From NCBI RefSeq assembly GCF_037963835.1, contig NZ_CP150145.1:372001-436000 (forward strand): a stretch of DNA of 64,000 nt. The letters are read 5' to 3'. A program made the position numbers and the translations under genes. Numbering within the stretch: position 1 is the stretch's first letter; each line of letters starts with the position of its first letter. Below the pieces are notes generated by a model that was not told the DNA's origin, did no database searches, and was given only the letters and a program-made list of their open reading frames with translations. Origin of the DNA: Paenibacillus sp. FSL H8-0332 (GTDB lineage Bacteria > Bacillota > Bacilli > Paenibacillales > Paenibacillaceae). This document shows positions 22,249 to 32,222 of the stretch, in pieces.

Positions 22249-22332
22249 CACGGTTCATGCGGGAATTGGCAGGAAACGGGACACACTTAAATCAGAGAAT
22301 CTCTATAACGGAAATGGAAGGCTGGGTGAACG

Positions 22333-22818
22333 ATGTCTGTGCAAGTAGGTGTCATTATGGGCAGCAAATCGGACTATGAAACGATGGAGCATACCTGTGC
22401 GGTATTGGAGGAGCTGGACATAGCTTATGAGAAAAGGGTTATCTCTGCACACCGCACGCCGGATCTGATGTTCCGTTATGCCGAGGAGGCGGCGGAGCGC
22501 GGCCTGCGGGTTATTATCGCCGGAGCGGGCGGCGCGGCTCATCTGCCAGGTATGGTGGCTGCGAAGACTACGCTGCCGGTCATCGGTGTACCTGTGCAGT
22601 CGAAGGCCTTGAACGGCATGGATTCGCTGCTGTCTATTGTGCAGATGCCTGCAGGCATCCCGGTAGCGACAGTTGCAATCGGCCGCGCCGGGGCTATCAA
22701 TGCGGGGCTGCTGGCGGCCCAGATCATCGGCGCCTTCGAGCCGGAGGTGGCGAGAAGGGTGCAGCTGCGGCGCGAGGCCACTCAGCGCGAGGTGCTGGAA
22801 AGCAGCGAGAGCCTATGA
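22333..22818 (+). CDS. purE: N5-carboxyaminoimidazole ribonucleotide mutase
   Basis: 161 residues, the usual length. The N-terminal [13 protein letters not shown] and the later [15 protein letters not shown] motif carry the catalytic residues (His in SAHRTP). It converts N5-CAIR to CAIR as step 6b of IMP synthesis in the cytoplasm. It is the first gene of the riboswitch-controlled pur operon. The stop overlaps the purK start (ATGA). Confidence 0.96.
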   Translation: MSVQVGVIMGSKSDYETMEHTCAVLEELDIAYEKRVISAHRTPDLMFRYAEEAAERGLRVIIAGAGGAAHLPGMVAAKTTLPVIGVPVQSKALNGMDSLLSIVQMPAGIPVATVAIGRAGAINAGLLAAQIIGAFEPEVARRVQLRREATQREVLESSESL

Positions 22819-24209
22819 GCCCGGAGGAGCTGAAGGCCGGACGGCTGGAGGGTGGCGCGGAGCGGACTGATGCGGAGCAAGTGATGAAGGCTGAAGGCGA
22901 AGCGGAAGGTGCCGGGGCTGGGGCGGAGGTAGCGATAAAGGCTGAAGGCGAAGCGGAAGGTGCCGGGGCGGAGCGGGTGATAGAGGCTGAAGGCAGAGCG
23001 ATAGCTGCCGGAGCTGAAGCGGAGCGGGAAGAGACCGGGGCGCGGCTGCCACGGACGCTGCTGCCCGGCGCAACGATCGGCGTGCTCGGCGGCGGGCAGC
23101 TCGGGCGTATGCTGGCGCTATCCGGCAGCGCCATGGGGTACCGCTTCGTGGCGCTGGACCCTGCGCAGGATGCGCCCTGCGGGCAAGTGACGCCGCAGAT
23201 TACAGCGGCGTACAACGACCGGGACGCCGCGCGCGCGCTGGCGCGGCGTGCGGACGTCATCACGTACGAGTTCGAGAACGTTGACGCGGGCGTAGCCGCG
23301 CTGCTGACGGAGGAATCGTACGTGCCGCAGGGCAGCGCGCTGCTGTATACGACGCAGCACCGGCTGCGCGAGAAGGCAGCAATTGAGGCGGCGGGCGTGC
23401 CCGTTGCCCCGTACCGCAAGGTCGGCAGCCTGGCGGAGCTGGAAGCGGCGGCTGCCGACCTGGGCCTGCCCTGTGTGCTGAAGACAGCCACAGGGGGGTA
23501 CGACGGCAAGGGACAAGCCGTCATCCGCAGGCCGGAAGAGCTGGCCGCAGCGTTCCGGCAGGTCGCACTGGGGGCGCAAGCAGATGTACCGGAGCTGGTG
23601 CTGGAGAAATTCATCGCCTTTCAGTGCGAAATTTCGGTCATTGCCGCCCGGAGCGCATCGGGAGAGGTCAAGAGCTTCCCGCCTGCCGAGAACATCCACG
23701 TGAACAATATCCTTCATCTCTCGATTGTACCTGCGAGGGTACCGGAGGAGATTCAGCGGCGGGCCTGCGAGCTGGCCGAGAAGATTGTCTCGGGCATGGG
23801 CGCGGTTGGACTGCTGGCGGTAGAGATGTTCGTGACGGAGGACGGAGAGCTGTTCGTCAACGAGCTGGCGCCGCGTCCGCATAACTCCGGGCATTACACA
23901 ATGGATGCCTGCGTCACCTCGCAGTTCGAGCAGCATGTGCGGGCCATCTGCAATCTGCCGCTGGGCGAGACCTCGCTGCTTACTCCTGTGGTGATGGTGA
24001 ATGTACTTGGCCAGCATCTGGAGGGAGCCGTTCAGGCAGCCTGCCGTGCGAATGAAGAAGTGAGCAGGCTTGGAGTATCACCCAAGCTTCATATATATGG
24101 CAAGACCGAGAGCAAAACCGGCCGTAAAATGGGCCATATCAACCTGCTCTGCAAGGATACCGGCGACGGATTGTCCTGGGTAGAGCAAACTAACCTTTGG
24201 AGGAATTAA
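22815..24209 (+). CDS. purK: N5-carboxyaminoimidazole ribonucleotide synthase with repeat-bearing N-terminal extension
   Basis: 464 residues, about 80 longer than usual. The conserved ATP-grasp protein starts near residue 78 ([19 protein letters not shown]) and includes [22 protein letters not shown] and [13 protein letters not shown]. It carboxylates AIR with ATP and bicarbonate, feeding PurE. The first ~75 residues are Glu/Ala/Gly-rich and contain three imperfect copies of an [15 protein letters not shown] unit encoded by direct DNA repeats (22887-22918, 22938-22969, and a weaker one from 22984). The start overlaps the purE stop by four bases, so the extension is probably translated unless an internal start is used. 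Confidence 0.93.
   Translation: MSPEELKAGRLEGGAERTDAEQVMKAEGEAEGAGAGAEVAIKAEGEAEGAGAERVIEAEGRAIAAGAEAEREETGARLPRTLLPGATIGVLGGGQLGRMLALSGSAMGYRFVALDPAQDAPCGQVTPQITAAYNDRDAARALARRADVITYEFENVDAGVAALLTEESYVPQGSALLYTTQHRLREKAAIEAAGVPVAPYRKVGSLAELEAAAADLGLPCVLKTATGGYDGKGQAVIRRPEELAAAFRQVALGAQADVPELVLEKFIAFQCEISVIAARSASGEVKSFPPAENIHVNNILHLSIVPARVPEEIQRRACELAEKIVSGMGAVGLLAVEMFVTEDGELFVNELAPRPHNSGHYTMDACVTSQFEQHVRAICNLPLGETSLLTPVVMVNVLGQHLEGAVQAACRANEEVSRLGVSPKLHIYGKTESKTGRKMGHINLLCKDTGDGLSWVEQTNLWRN
22887..23030 (+). repeat. Direct repeat inside the 5' part of purK
   Basis: A 32-base unit (22887-22918) recurs exactly 51 bases later (22938-22969), and a decayed copy starts 45 bases after that. The offsets are multiples of three, so the frame is kept and the protein gains [13 protein letters not shown] blocks. 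Confidence 0.85.
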
Positions 24210-24215
24210 CAAGCT

Positions 24216-25511
24216 ATGATCGAACGTTACAGCAGACCTGAGATGCGGGCCATATGGACCGAAGAGAATAAATTCAACGCGTGGCTGGAAGTTGAAATCT
24301 GTGCCTGTGAGGCTTGGGCCGAGCTGGGAGTAATCCCGCATGAGGATGCCGCGAAGCTGCGCAAGGATGCCAAATTCGACATCGCGCGGATTGATGAGAT
24401 TGAACTGGAGACGCGCCATGATGTCATTGCTTTTACCCGTGCGGTCTCCGAGAGTCTGGGGGCAGAACGCAAATGGGTGCATTACGGACTGACCTCCACG
24501 GACGTTGTCGATACGGCGCTGGGTTACCTGCTGCGTCAGGCCAACGAAATTCTGGAGCAGGATATCATCCGGTTCATTGAGATTCTAAAAGACAAAGCCA
24601 TCGCCTACAAGGATACCCCGATGATGGGCCGTACCCATGGCGTACATGCAGAGCCAACAACATTCGGCCTGAAGATGGCGCTGTGGTATGAGGAAATGAA
24701 GCGGAACCTGGAGCGTTTCCGTCATGCCGCCAACGGCGTGCAATTCGGCAAAATCTCCGGGGCGGTCGGCACCTATGCCAACATCGACCCGTTCGTGGAA
24801 GAATTCGTCTGCCGCAAGCTGGGCACCAGCCCGGCACCGATCTCCACGCAGACCCTGCAGCGTGACCGTCACGCGGAATACATGGCGGCGCTGGCACTGG
24901 TTGCTACTTCCCTCGACAAGTTCGCTACCGAGATCCGCGCTTTGCAGAAGAGTGAGATCCGCGAGGTAGAGGAGGCTTTTGCCAAGGGTCAAAAGGGTTC
25001 GTCCGCCATGCCGCACAAGCGCAACCCGATCGGCTGCGAGAACATCTCCGGCCTGTCGCGTGTGATCCGCGGTCATATGATGACAGCTTACGAGAACGTG
25101 CCGCTGTGGCATGAGCGCGATATCTCGCATTCCTCCGTGGAACGGATCATCCTGCCGGATGCGACCATGCTTCTGAACTATATGCTGAACCGCTTCGGCA
25201 ACATCGTGAAGAACCTGACTGTATTCCCTGAGAATATGAAGCGCAACATGAACCGTACCTTCGGCGTTCCGTTCTCCGGCCGCATTCTGACGAAGCTGAT
25301 TGACAAGGGCTTCAGCCGCGAGCAGGCGTACGACACTGTGCAGCCGCGTGCGATGCAGGCCTGGGAGGAGCAGACCCAGTTCCGTGACATTGTTGAAGCA
25401 ACCCCGGAGATCACGGCGGTGCTTAGTCCGGAAGAGATCGAGGATGCGTTCAATCCTACCTGGCATCTTAAGCATGTGGACACCATCTTCCGCAAGCTGG
25501 AACTCATTTAA
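24216..25511 (+). CDS. purB: Adenylosuccinate lyase
   Basis: 431 residues. It has the fumarase/aspartase-superfamily signature [11 protein letters not shown] near 262, whose flexible loop serine is catalytic, plus [13 protein letters not shown] and [14 protein letters not shown]. It cleaves SAICAR to AICAR and adenylosuccinate to AMP, acting twice in purine synthesis. GGAGGA (24199-24204) precedes ATG 24216, six bases after purK. Downstream, 370 bases containing a structured repeat separate it from purC. Confidence 0.97.
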   Translation: MIERYSRPEMRAIWTEENKFNAWLEVEICACEAWAELGVIPHEDAAKLRKDAKFDIARIDEIELETRHDVIAFTRAVSESLGAERKWVHYGLTSTDVVDTALGYLLRQANEILEQDIIRFIEILKDKAIAYKDTPMMGRTHGVHAEPTTFGLKMALWYEEMKRNLERFRHAANGVQFGKISGAVGTYANIDPFVEEFVCRKLGTSPAPISTQTLQRDRHAEYMAALALVATSLDKFATEIRALQKSEIREVEEAFAKGQKGSSAMPHKRNPIGCENISGLSRVIRGHMMTAYENVPLWHERDISHSSVERIILPDATMLLNYMLNRFGNIVKNLTVFPENMKRNMNRTFGVPFSGRILTKLIDKGFSREQAYDTVQPRAMQAWEEQTQFRDIVEATPEITAVLSPEEIEDAFNPTWHLKHVDTIFRKLELI

Positions 25512-25881
25512 TTTTTAAAAAAAGGTAAGTCAGTGGTGAACTGATGAGCTGGAGAAGAGTTGGGCGGAGCGACGGGGAGTTGTTGTTCTGGAGCGGTAAG
25601 CGACAGAAATGAATTGTTTAGGCAAGTTAATAAGGAACGGAGAGGAATTTTGGAACTGGAAGAAGCGTTAGCGTTCGCCTTTATGGTCAGATTTCTACCA
25701 CAGCAAGTGGTTAAATCAGAGAAATATGACCATAACAGCGATCGGAAGTCCAAAATTTTTTGTAGTGTTACCGATTAACTAGCCGTTCAGTTCATATCTC
25801 AAGCGCAGCGGAGAATGACGGCGCCCTAGGCGCTTTTAGCCCAAATATAAGCAAGATCATTTGTTCAAGGGAGGAAAGGTC
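25512..25881. other. 370-base gap between purB and purC holding a structured repeat
   Basis: No convincing coding sequence. Its main content is the long-hairpin element at 25639-25760. Short open frames on both strands here exist only because the repeat is open; similar ones occur in the second copy. A CGGCGCCCTAGGCGCTTTTAG hairpin-like stretch (GGCGCC/GGCGC, 25820-25840) precedes the purC ribosome binding site. Confidence 0.7.
25639..25760 (+). repeat. Structured dispersed repeat, copy 1
   Basis: Starts GGAGAGGAATTTTGGAACTG and ends CGGAAGTCCAAAATTTTT. AATTTTGGAACT (25646-25657) pairs with AGTCCAAAATT (25747-25757), and TTATGGTCAGATTTCT (25681-25696) pairs with AGAAATATGACCATAA (25720-25735) with one mismatch. 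The second copy is at 32013-32130 in the same orientation, with paired base changes that keep the inner stem. Confidence 0.8.
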
Positions 25882-26772
25882 ATGACATCATCGGCCGTAT
25901 CCACTGCCGTGGAACTCATAAATGCGCCGCTGCTCTACAAAGGCAAGGTTCGTGAGCTGTATGATTTGGGGGATGAAGTACTGATCGTGGTGACAGACCG
26001 GATCTCCGCATTCGATTATGTGCTGGACCCGGCGGTGCCGGACAAGGGCAATGTGCTCAACCGGCTCAGCGCCTTCTGGTTCGGCCAGACCCGGGAGCTG
26101 ATCGAGAACCATGTGGTTCATATCGAGGTGGATAAGCTCGGGGATATTGTGAAGGACCGAGAAGCGCTAAGGAACCGTATTATGGTGGTCCGCAAAGCCC
26201 AGCGGATTGATATCGAGTGTGTGGTACGCGGCTGTATTACCGGCGGCGGCTGGCGGCAGTATCAGGAGACCGGCCAAGTGAACGGCATTGAGCTTCCCAA
26301 GGGACTGCGCAAGAATGCGGTGCTGGCCGAACCGATTTTCACACCGGCAGCCAAGAATGACGTTGGGCATGATGAGGATATCCCTTTTGAACAAATGCAG
26401 GAGCTGATTGGTGCAGAGCTTGCGCTGGAGCTTAAGGAGAAAAGCCTGAAGCTGTTCGCTTTTGCCAGAGAATATTGTAACGAGCGCGGCATCATTCTTG
26501 CGGATTGCAAATTCGAGTTCGGGCTGCTGGATGGCAAGGTTATCCTGATTGACGAGATTTTTACACCCGATGCTTCACGCTTCTGGGCCAAGGACAAATA
26601 CGCGCTGGATATCGAAATTGACAGTATGGATAAAGAGCCTGTGCGGACGTACCTGGCGGCCTCTTCCTGGGATAAGAACAGCCCGCCGGACCCGCTGCCG
26701 CTTGAGGTAGTTGAGGAGACGTCACGCCGTTACCTGGATATCTATCACCGCCTGACCGGGAAGTCGTTATAA
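25882..26772 (+). CDS. purC: Phosphoribosylaminoimidazole-succinocarboxamide synthase
   Basis: 296 residues from ATG 25882, preceded by GGGAGG (25869-25874); the frame is open to a TTG at 25861. SAICAR synthetase features: YKGKVRELYDLGD at the start, TDRISAFD, VVRGCITGGGWRQYQETG and DCKFEFGLLDG. It joins CAIR and aspartate using ATP. Slightly long for a Bacilli PurC (~240), mainly through the C-terminal segment after DEIFTPDASRFW, a length also found in other PurC subfamilies. Confidence 0.95.
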   Translation: MTSSAVSTAVELINAPLLYKGKVRELYDLGDEVLIVVTDRISAFDYVLDPAVPDKGNVLNRLSAFWFGQTRELIENHVVHIEVDKLGDIVKDREALRNRIMVVRKAQRIDIECVVRGCITGGGWRQYQETGQVNGIELPKGLRKNAVLAEPIFTPAAKNDVGHDEDIPFEQMQELIGAELALELKEKSLKLFAFAREYCNERGIILADCKFEFGLLDGKVILIDEIFTPDASRFWAKDKYALDIEIDSMDKEPVRTYLAASSWDKNSPPDPLPLEVVEETSRRYLDIYHRLTGKSL

Positions 26773-26882
26773 GAGAAGGCTTGGCATCATTCGCAGTCAT
26801 AATCATTCGTAAGCGCAGGTGAGTGTTACTTTTCAGATAAAGGCCCATCAGTTCATTAAATTCTAGGAGGAACTACAAGCGT

Positions 26883-27128
26883 ATGTTAAAAGCGACAGTC
26901 TACGTCACCATCAAGAAAAGCGTGCTCGACCCTCAGGGAGTTGCCGTGCAGGGTGCCCTGCATTCCGTTGGATTCCAGGAAGTGGAAAGTCTGCGGATCG
27001 GCAAGTATATGGAGCTGACCCTCGATACCGATAACCGCGCAGAAGCGGAAGGACGCCTGAAGGAAATGTGCGAGAAGCTGCTGGCCAACACGGTGATCGA
27101 GGATTACCGCTACGAATTGGAGGACTAA
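26883..27128 (+). CDS. purS: FGAM synthase subunit PurS
   Basis: 81 residues: [20 protein letters not shown], then [15 protein letters not shown]. This small subunit bridges PurL and PurQ in Gram-positive FGAM synthase. AGGAGGAA (26864-26871) precedes ATG 26883. purQ follows five bases after the stop. Confidence 0.95.
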   Translation: MLKATVYVTIKKSVLDPQGVAVQGALHSVGFQEVESLRIGKYMELTLDTDNRAEAEGRLKEMCEKLLANTVIEDYRYELED

Positions 27129-27133
27129 ACGTC

Positions 27134-27823
27134 ATGAAATTTGCTGTACTTGTCTTTCCAGGCTCCAATTGTGACATTGACTGCTACAAGGCAGTAGAAG
27201 ACAGCCTCGGCGAACCAGTAGATTATGTATGGCATACAGCGACAGACCTGTCGGCGTATGACTGCATCCTCGTGCCAGGCGGCTTCTCTTATGGTGACTA
27301 TCTGCGCTGCGGCGCAATCTCCCGGTTCGCTCCGGTAATGGCTGAAGTGGCTAAGGCGGCAGAGCAGGGCAAATTCGTGCTTGGCATCTGCAACGGGTTC
27401 CAGATTCTGACGGAAGCGGGTCTCCTGCCGGGCGCGCTGCGCCGCAACATGTCGATGAAGTTCCGTTGTCATGACACGGTACTTAAGGTCGTTAATAACA
27501 CAACCCCGTTTACTATTGACTATGCGAAGGATGAAGAGATCGTCATTCCTATAGCGCATGGCGAAGGCAATTACTATTGTGATGAAGAGACGCTGGCTGA
27601 GCTTCAGGCGAATAATCAGATCGTATTCACTTACAGCGACAATCCGAACGGTTCAGTCGCTGATATTGCCGGAGTCAGCAATGTGGCGGGCAATGTAGTC
27701 GGCATGATGCCTCACCCGGAACGTGCAGCGAATAGCCTGCTTGGATCGGAAGACGGCAAACGGATGTTCACATCCATTCTCAAGACATGGAGGGATCGTT
27801 ATGACGCAGCAAGTATCCGCTAA
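27134..27823 (+). CDS. purQ: FGAM synthase glutaminase subunit PurQ
   Basis: 229 residues from ATG 27134; the open frame extends to 27068 but overlaps purS. Class I glutamine amidotransferase: [16 protein letters not shown] start, [13 protein letters not shown], nucleophile Cys86 in LGICNGFQ, and GMMPHPERA with the catalytic His. It supplies ammonia to PurL. The end overlaps purL by 23 bases. Confidence 0.97.
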   Translation: MKFAVLVFPGSNCDIDCYKAVEDSLGEPVDYVWHTATDLSAYDCILVPGGFSYGDYLRCGAISRFAPVMAEVAKAAEQGKFVLGICNGFQILTEAGLLPGALRRNMSMKFRCHDTVLKVVNNTTPFTIDYAKDEEIVIPIAHGEGNYYCDEETLAELQANNQIVFTYSDNPNGSVADIAGVSNVAGNVVGMMPHPERAANSLLGSEDGKRMFTSILKTWRDRYDAASIR

Positions 27824-30047
27824 GGAGCCGACCGCAGAGCAGATCGCGGAGCAGAGAATCTACAGTCAGTTCGGGGTATCGGACAGCGAATATGAGCTCA
27901 TTACCTCCTTCATGGGACGTAAGCCTAACTATACAGAGATCGGCGTATTCAGCGTAATGTGGTCCGAGCATTGTGCCTATAAGAACTCGAAGCCGCTGCT
28001 GAGCCGTTTCCCGACCAGTGGACCGAAGGTGCTGATGGGACCGGGCGAAGGCGCGGGCATCGTGGACATCGGGGATAACCAGGCGGTTGTTTTCAAAATC
28101 GAGAGTCACAACCATCCGTCGGCAGTAGAGCCTTATCAGGGCGCGGCGACCGGGGTGGGCGGGATTATCCGCGATATTTTCTCCATGGGTGCAAGACCGG
28201 TGGCCTTGCTGAACTCCCTGCGGTTCGGGAAGCTTGAGAGCGACCGGGTGAAGTATCTGTTCGAGCATGTCGTGTCCGGGATCGCAGGCTACGGCAACTG
28301 TATCGGTATCCCTACTGTCGGCGGGGAAATTATGTTCGATGACAGCTATGACGGGAATCCGCTGGTCAATGCGATGTGTGTTGGTCTGATTGATCATGAT
28401 AAAATCCAGCGTGGTGTCGCCAAAGGGGTGGGTAATCCCGTATTCTACGTGGGTCCTCCTACCGGCCGTGACGGGATACATGGTGCGACCTTCGCCTCGG
28501 TTGAGCTTAGTGATGAGTCGGAAGCGAAGCGGACGGCAGTACAGGTCGGCGATCCATTCATGGAGAAGCTGGTCATGGAATCCTGCCTGGAGCTGATCGA
28601 CAGCGGTATCGTGCTCGGGATTCAGGATATGGGCGCTGCCGGTCTGACCTGCTCCAGTGCGGAGATGGCAAGCAAGGCAGGCAACGGCCTGGAGCTGTAC
28701 CTGGATCAGGTGCCGCAGCGTGAAGACGGCATGACCCCTTATGAGATGATGCTCTCGGAATCCCAGGAGCGGATGCTGTTCGTGGTTGAGCCTAAGGATG
28801 AGGCGCAGGCGCAGGAGATTTTTGACCGCTGGGGTGTAATCTGCCGCAAGGTGGGTAAGGTGACCGACGACGGCCGCTTGAAGCTGTTCCATCACGGCGA
28901 AGTGGTCGGCGATATGCCGGTGAAGGCGCTGGTGGATGAATGTCCGATCTATAACAAACCGTCTGCGGTTCCTGCTTACTACGAGGAGAATGCAGCGATT
29001 GATACGCTGCGGTATGAAGAAGTGACCGATCTGGGCGGCGCGCTGCGCACCGTACTGGGGTCGCCTACCGTAGCAAGCAAAGCATGGGTGTACAACCAAT
29101 ACGATTACATGGTCCGCACTAGCACGGCGGTTCGTCCGGGTTCCGATGCGGCAGTGGTAACCATCCATGGTACACGCAAAGGCTTGGCGATGACTACGGA
29201 CTGTAACGGACGTTATGTCTATCTCGACCCTGAAGTAGGCGGTCGGATTGCCGTCAGCGAAGCCGCACGTAACATTGTCTGCTCCGGTGCCCAGCCGCTG
29301 GCGATTACGGACAACCTGAACTTCGGCAGCCCGGAGAAGCCGGAGATCTTCTGGCAGATGGAACGGGCGGTAGACGGTATGGCGGAAGCCTGCCGGGTGC
29401 TGGATACGCCGGTGATCGGCGGGAATGTCAGCCTGTATAACGAGAATGCCTCCGGGTCCATCTACCCGACACCGGTTGTCGGCATGGTCGGTCTCATTGA
29501 AGATACCGATCACATTACAACGCAGGCTTTCAAGCAGGAAGGCGATGCTGTATTACTGCTGGGCGTGACGAAGGCAGAGCTGGGCGGCAGTGAATTCCAG
29601 TATGCCGTTCACGGCTTGACCGAAGGCCGTCCGCCAGAGCTGGATCTGGCCACAGAGCGCAAGCTGCTGGATGCTGTGCTTGCTGCGATCCGCAGCGGTC
29701 TGGTCCGTTCGGCGCATGACTTGTCGGAAGGCGGCCTTGCTGGAGCACTCGCCGAGAGCTGCATCAGCGGCAGCATCGGCGCGAATATCGAGCTGTCTGC
29801 CGGCGGACTGCGCCAGGATGTAGCACTGTTCAGCGAGAGCCAGTCCCGTATTATCCTGACTTCGGCGCCTGAGCATGCAGAAGAGCTGAAGGCGGCAGTT
29901 GCCGCATACGGCGTGCCTGTAGAGATCATTGGAACTGTTGGCGGAGAACGCCTGCGCGTTACACTGGACGGTTCGTCTGCACTGGATGAAGCTGTTAACG
30001 AACTGAAGACCATTTGGGAGGATGCTATTCCATGTCTTATGAAATAA
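27801..30047 (+). CDS. purL: FGAM synthase large subunit PurL
   Basis: 748 residues from ATG 27801 with GGAGGG (27789-27794) upstream; an earlier in-frame ATG would lie deep inside purQ. It has the AIRS/GARS-type two-fold ATP-binding architecture: [53 protein letters not shown] and [17 protein letters not shown] blocks. The length matches the small Gram-positive PurL that works with PurS and PurQ rather than the ~1300-residue proteobacterial form. It overlaps purF by 16 bases. Confidence 0.97.
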   Translation: MTQQVSAKEPTAEQIAEQRIYSQFGVSDSEYELITSFMGRKPNYTEIGVFSVMWSEHCAYKNSKPLLSRFPTSGPKVLMGPGEGAGIVDIGDNQAVVFKIESHNHPSAVEPYQGAATGVGGIIRDIFSMGARPVALLNSLRFGKLESDRVKYLFEHVVSGIAGYGNCIGIPTVGGEIMFDDSYDGNPLVNAMCVGLIDHDKIQRGVAKGVGNPVFYVGPPTGRDGIHGATFASVELSDESEAKRTAVQVGDPFMEKLVMESCLELIDSGIVLGIQDMGAAGLTCSSAEMASKAGNGLELYLDQVPQREDGMTPYEMMLSESQERMLFVVEPKDEAQAQEIFDRWGVICRKVGKVTDDGRLKLFHHGEVVGDMPVKALVDECPIYNKPSAVPAYYEENAAIDTLRYEEVTDLGGALRTVLGSPTVASKAWVYNQYDYMVRTSTAVRPGSDAAVVTIHGTRKGLAMTTDCNGRYVYLDPEVGGRIAVSEAARNIVCSGAQPLAITDNLNFGSPEKPEIFWQMERAVDGMAEACRVLDTPVIGGNVSLYNENASGSIYPTPVVGMVGLIEDTDHITTQAFKQEGDAVLLLGVTKAELGGSEFQYAVHGLTEGRPPELDLATERKLLDAVLAAIRSGLVRSAHDLSEGGLAGALAESCISGSIGANIELSAGGLRQDVALFSESQSRIILTSAPEHAEELKAAVAAYGVPVEIIGTVGGERLRVTLDGSSALDEAVNELKTIWEDAIPCLMK

Positions 30048-31528
30048 AGACCGGGAACAAGCAGGAAGCCCCTATCCTGTGGACCGGCGACTTTTACAAT
30101 GAAGGAACGGGCTCGGGAGATATTTTTGACACGTTAAAAGAGGAATGCGGCGTCTTCGGGGTCTTCGGACACCCGGAGGCCGCCTCCATGTCCTATTATG
30201 GCCTGCATGCTCTGCAGCACCGGGGAGAAGAGAGCGCGGGCATCTGCGTGGCGGATGGACGCGACTTCAACTATCACCGCGGTATGGGCCTTGTAAAGGA
30301 AGTCTTCGACAAAGACAAGATTGCTTCGCTGGTGGGAGACATGTCCATCGGCCATGTGCGGTACTCCACCAGCGGAGACAGCCGGCTGACCAATGCGCAG
30401 CCGCTGGTCTTCAAATACCGTGACGGAGATCTGGCGATTGCCACGAACGGTAATATCGTCAACGAACCGCTGATCCGCAAGCAGCTGGAGCAGGGCGGCT
30501 CGATCTTCCAGACGACCAGTGATACCGAGGTGCTGGCGCATCTGATTGCGCGTTCGCAGAAGGATTTTGTCGAAGCGACCAAGGATGCCTTGTCGCAGCT
30601 GGTCGGCGGCTTCGCCTTCCTGCTGATGACCAATGACAAGCTGATTGTCGCATCAGATACCCACGGACTCCGTCCGCTCGTGATGGGCCGTCTGGGCGAA
30701 GCCTATGTCTTCGCTTCCGAATCGTGTGCGCTGGAAGTAATCGGTGCCCAGCTTGTGCGTGACATCGAGCCCGGCGAGCTGCTGGTGCTGGATCAGAACG
30801 GCTTCCGCGAAGAACGCTTCGCAGAGCCTAAGCGCAAAGCGCTGTGCGCGATGGAATATATCTATTTCGCCCGCCCGGACAGTGATCTGAACGGCTCCAA
30901 CCTGCACTCCGCGCGTAAGCGGATGGGCAGCCGGATGGCGCTCGAAGCCTTCGTGGATGCCGATATCGTAACAGGCGTGCCGGATTCCAGTATCTCTGCA
31001 GCCATCGGCTATGCCGAGCAGACGGGCATCCCGTATGAGCTGGGACTGATCAAGAACAAGTACACCGGCCGGACGTTCATCCAGCCGAGCCAGGAGCTGC
31101 GTGAGCAAGGCGTGAAGATGAAGCTGAGCGCCGTGCGCCGTGTCGTGGAAGGCCAGCGCGTAGTCATGATCGACGATTCCATCGTGCGCGGCACCACCTC
31201 GCGCCGGATCGTCAACCTGCTGCGCGAAGCCGGAGCGCTCGAGGTTCACGTGCGGATTACCTCGCCGCCGTTCAAGAATCCTTGCTTCTATGGCATTGAT
31301 ACCCCGGACCGCCGCGAGCTGATCGCCTCGTATAAGACGATCGAAGAGATGTGTGAGGAGATCAACGCCGATTCCCTGGCGTTCCTCTCCCCTGATGGAC
31401 TGATCCAGTCCATCGGCGGCTATAATAGTGACGATTACAAAGGCGGCCTATGCCTGTCCTGCTTCGACAATGACTACCCGACGCAGGTGGATTTCGGCGG
31501 GGAAGAGAAGGACGGATGCTCGTGTTAG
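30032..31528 (+). CDS. purF: Amidophosphoribosyltransferase with long propeptide
   Basis: 498 residues from ATG 30032, with GGGAGG at 30016-30021. The nucleophile of the glutaminase domain is Cys39 in [13 protein letters not shown], so 38 residues must be removed to expose it; B. subtilis PurF has an 11-residue propeptide. The phosphoribosyltransferase signature [18 protein letters not shown] lies in the C-terminal half. Cysteines in [11 protein letters not shown] and LCLSCF match the 4Fe-4S ligands of the Bacillus enzyme. It catalyses the first committed step of purine synthesis from PRPP and glutamine. Confidence 0.96.
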   Translation: MSYEIKTGNKQEAPILWTGDFYNEGTGSGDIFDTLKEECGVFGVFGHPEAASMSYYGLHALQHRGEESAGICVADGRDFNYHRGMGLVKEVFDKDKIASLVGDMSIGHVRYSTSGDSRLTNAQPLVFKYRDGDLAIATNGNIVNEPLIRKQLEQGGSIFQTTSDTEVLAHLIARSQKDFVEATKDALSQLVGGFAFLLMTNDKLIVASDTHGLRPLVMGRLGEAYVFASESCALEVIGAQLVRDIEPGELLVLDQNGFREERFAEPKRKALCAMEYIYFARPDSDLNGSNLHSARKRMGSRMALEAFVDADIVTGVPDSSISAAIGYAEQTGIPYELGLIKNKYTGRTFIQPSQELREQGVKMKLSAVRRVVEGQRVVMIDDSIVRGTTSRRIVNLLREAGALEVHVRITSPPFKNPCFYGIDTPDRRELIASYKTIEEMCEEINADSLAFLSPDGLIQSIGGYNSDDYKGGLCLSCFDNDYPTQVDFGGEEKDGCSC

Positions 31529-31546
31529 GCGGGGCATCCCCCTAAG

Positions 31547-31588
31547 TCCCCCTTACAAAGGGGGATTCCGGAGGGCGCTGCCCTCCGG
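31547..31588 (+). repeat. Paired GC-rich hairpins after purF
   Basis: TCCCCCTT-ACA-AAGGGGGA (31547-31565) is followed two bases later by CCGGAGGGC-GCT-GCCCTCCGG (31568-31588). Both stems are perfect. They look like REP-type intergenic elements. Confidence 0.7.
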
Positions 31589-31748
31589 CCACCCGAAAGT
31601 TTGGCGGTAGGAGTTTGCTCTAAACTTGCTAAGAAGGCGTGGGTGCGGGTGCCCGCTTTGTCCCTGTGTGCTGCGCACGGCCGGGACACGCTTCACGGCG
31701 CTGCGGTGCCCTGGCGGCATGCTGCCCGCCGGGCCTTGGCTCCAGAAT

Positions 31749-31920
31749 CTGTCCTGTTTGCTGCGCAAATCCGGAGATTCTGTCGCTTAAGAGATCGCAC
31801 GGGCTTCGCCCCGTGCGCAGAAGAGCTCCCGCCCCTGTCCTGTTTGCTGTCGCAAAATCGGAGGAGCTGTCGTCTGAGAGATCGCACGGCTTCGCCCCGT
31901 ACGCTTGGAGGCGCTGGGCT
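31749..31920 (+). repeat. Imperfect 86-base tandem duplication
   Basis: CTGTCCTGTTTGCTG starts at 31749 and again at 31835. Both units continue with CGCAAA...CGGAG...CTGTCG...GAGATCGCACGG and a CTTCGCCCCGT hairpin arm, with point differences and small indels. Confidence 0.75.
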
Positions 31921-32012
31921 TCGCCCACAGCGCCGAGGTCTTGCTGCTGCAAGTACAAGGCGCGAAGCTTCGGCTTGCGGCAGGGGTTTGAAAACCCGGT
32001 GGTTGGAGTCAT

Positions 32013-32130
32013 GGAGAGGAATTTTGGAACTGTAGGAGCGGTAGCGACCGCCTTTATGGCCCGATTTCTACCGCAAATAGCAGTATCAATCAGGAAATCG
32101 GGCCATAACAGCGGCCGGAAGTCCAAATAT
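32013..32130 (+). repeat. Structured dispersed repeat, copy 2
   Basis: Starts GGAGAGGAATTTTGGAACTG like copy 1 and ends CGGAAGTCCAAATATT. The inner stem is a perfect 15-bp pair, TTATGGCCCGATTTC (32054-32068) with GAAATCGGGCCATAA (32094-32108). Relative to copy 1, bases on both sides changed together (GGTC/GACC to GGCC/GGCC; TCA/TGA to CCC/GGG). The small GCGGTAGCGACCGC hairpin at 32038-32051 is better formed here. Confidence 0.82.
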
Positions 32131-32222
32131 TCTTCGTAATGACGACTATAACCACCATATTATTTCAAATCCCTGCCGCCCCGAACCCGCGCTCTAAACT
32201 AATCTAAATGAGGTGTCCAAAA

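Larger units (their letters stand above)
31529..32222. other. 694-base repeat-rich gap between purF and purM
   Basis: Reading frames are open on both strands but their products are low-complexity and Arg/Pro/Cys-rich, with no recognisable family. The stretch is a mosaic. It has a GC hairpin TCCCCCTT/AAGGGGGA (31547-31565), a second CCGGAGGGC/GCCCTCCGG (31568-31588), a duplicated 86-base unit (31749-31920), a GCGCTGGGCTTCGCCCACAGCGC hairpin, and then copy 2 of the structured repeat. The hairpin pair just after the purF stop may stop or stabilise the upstream mRNA, although no T-run follows. Confidence 0.7.

Noticed and set aside
25508..25778. Small open frames between purB and purC
   Set aside because: Their sequence comes from the structured repeat; the same false start (MDFR-LLW) appears in the second copy.
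27780..29513. 577-codon open frame on the minus strand opposite purQ/purL
   Set aside because: It mirrors highly biased coding sequence, has no ribosome binding site and its product (His/Arg/Gln-rich) matches no family. It is a shadow of purL.
31601..32139. Open frames of 140-166 codons between purF and purM
   Set aside because: They run through tandem duplications and hairpins, are open in several frames at once, and encode low-complexity Cys/Arg/Pro-rich products.
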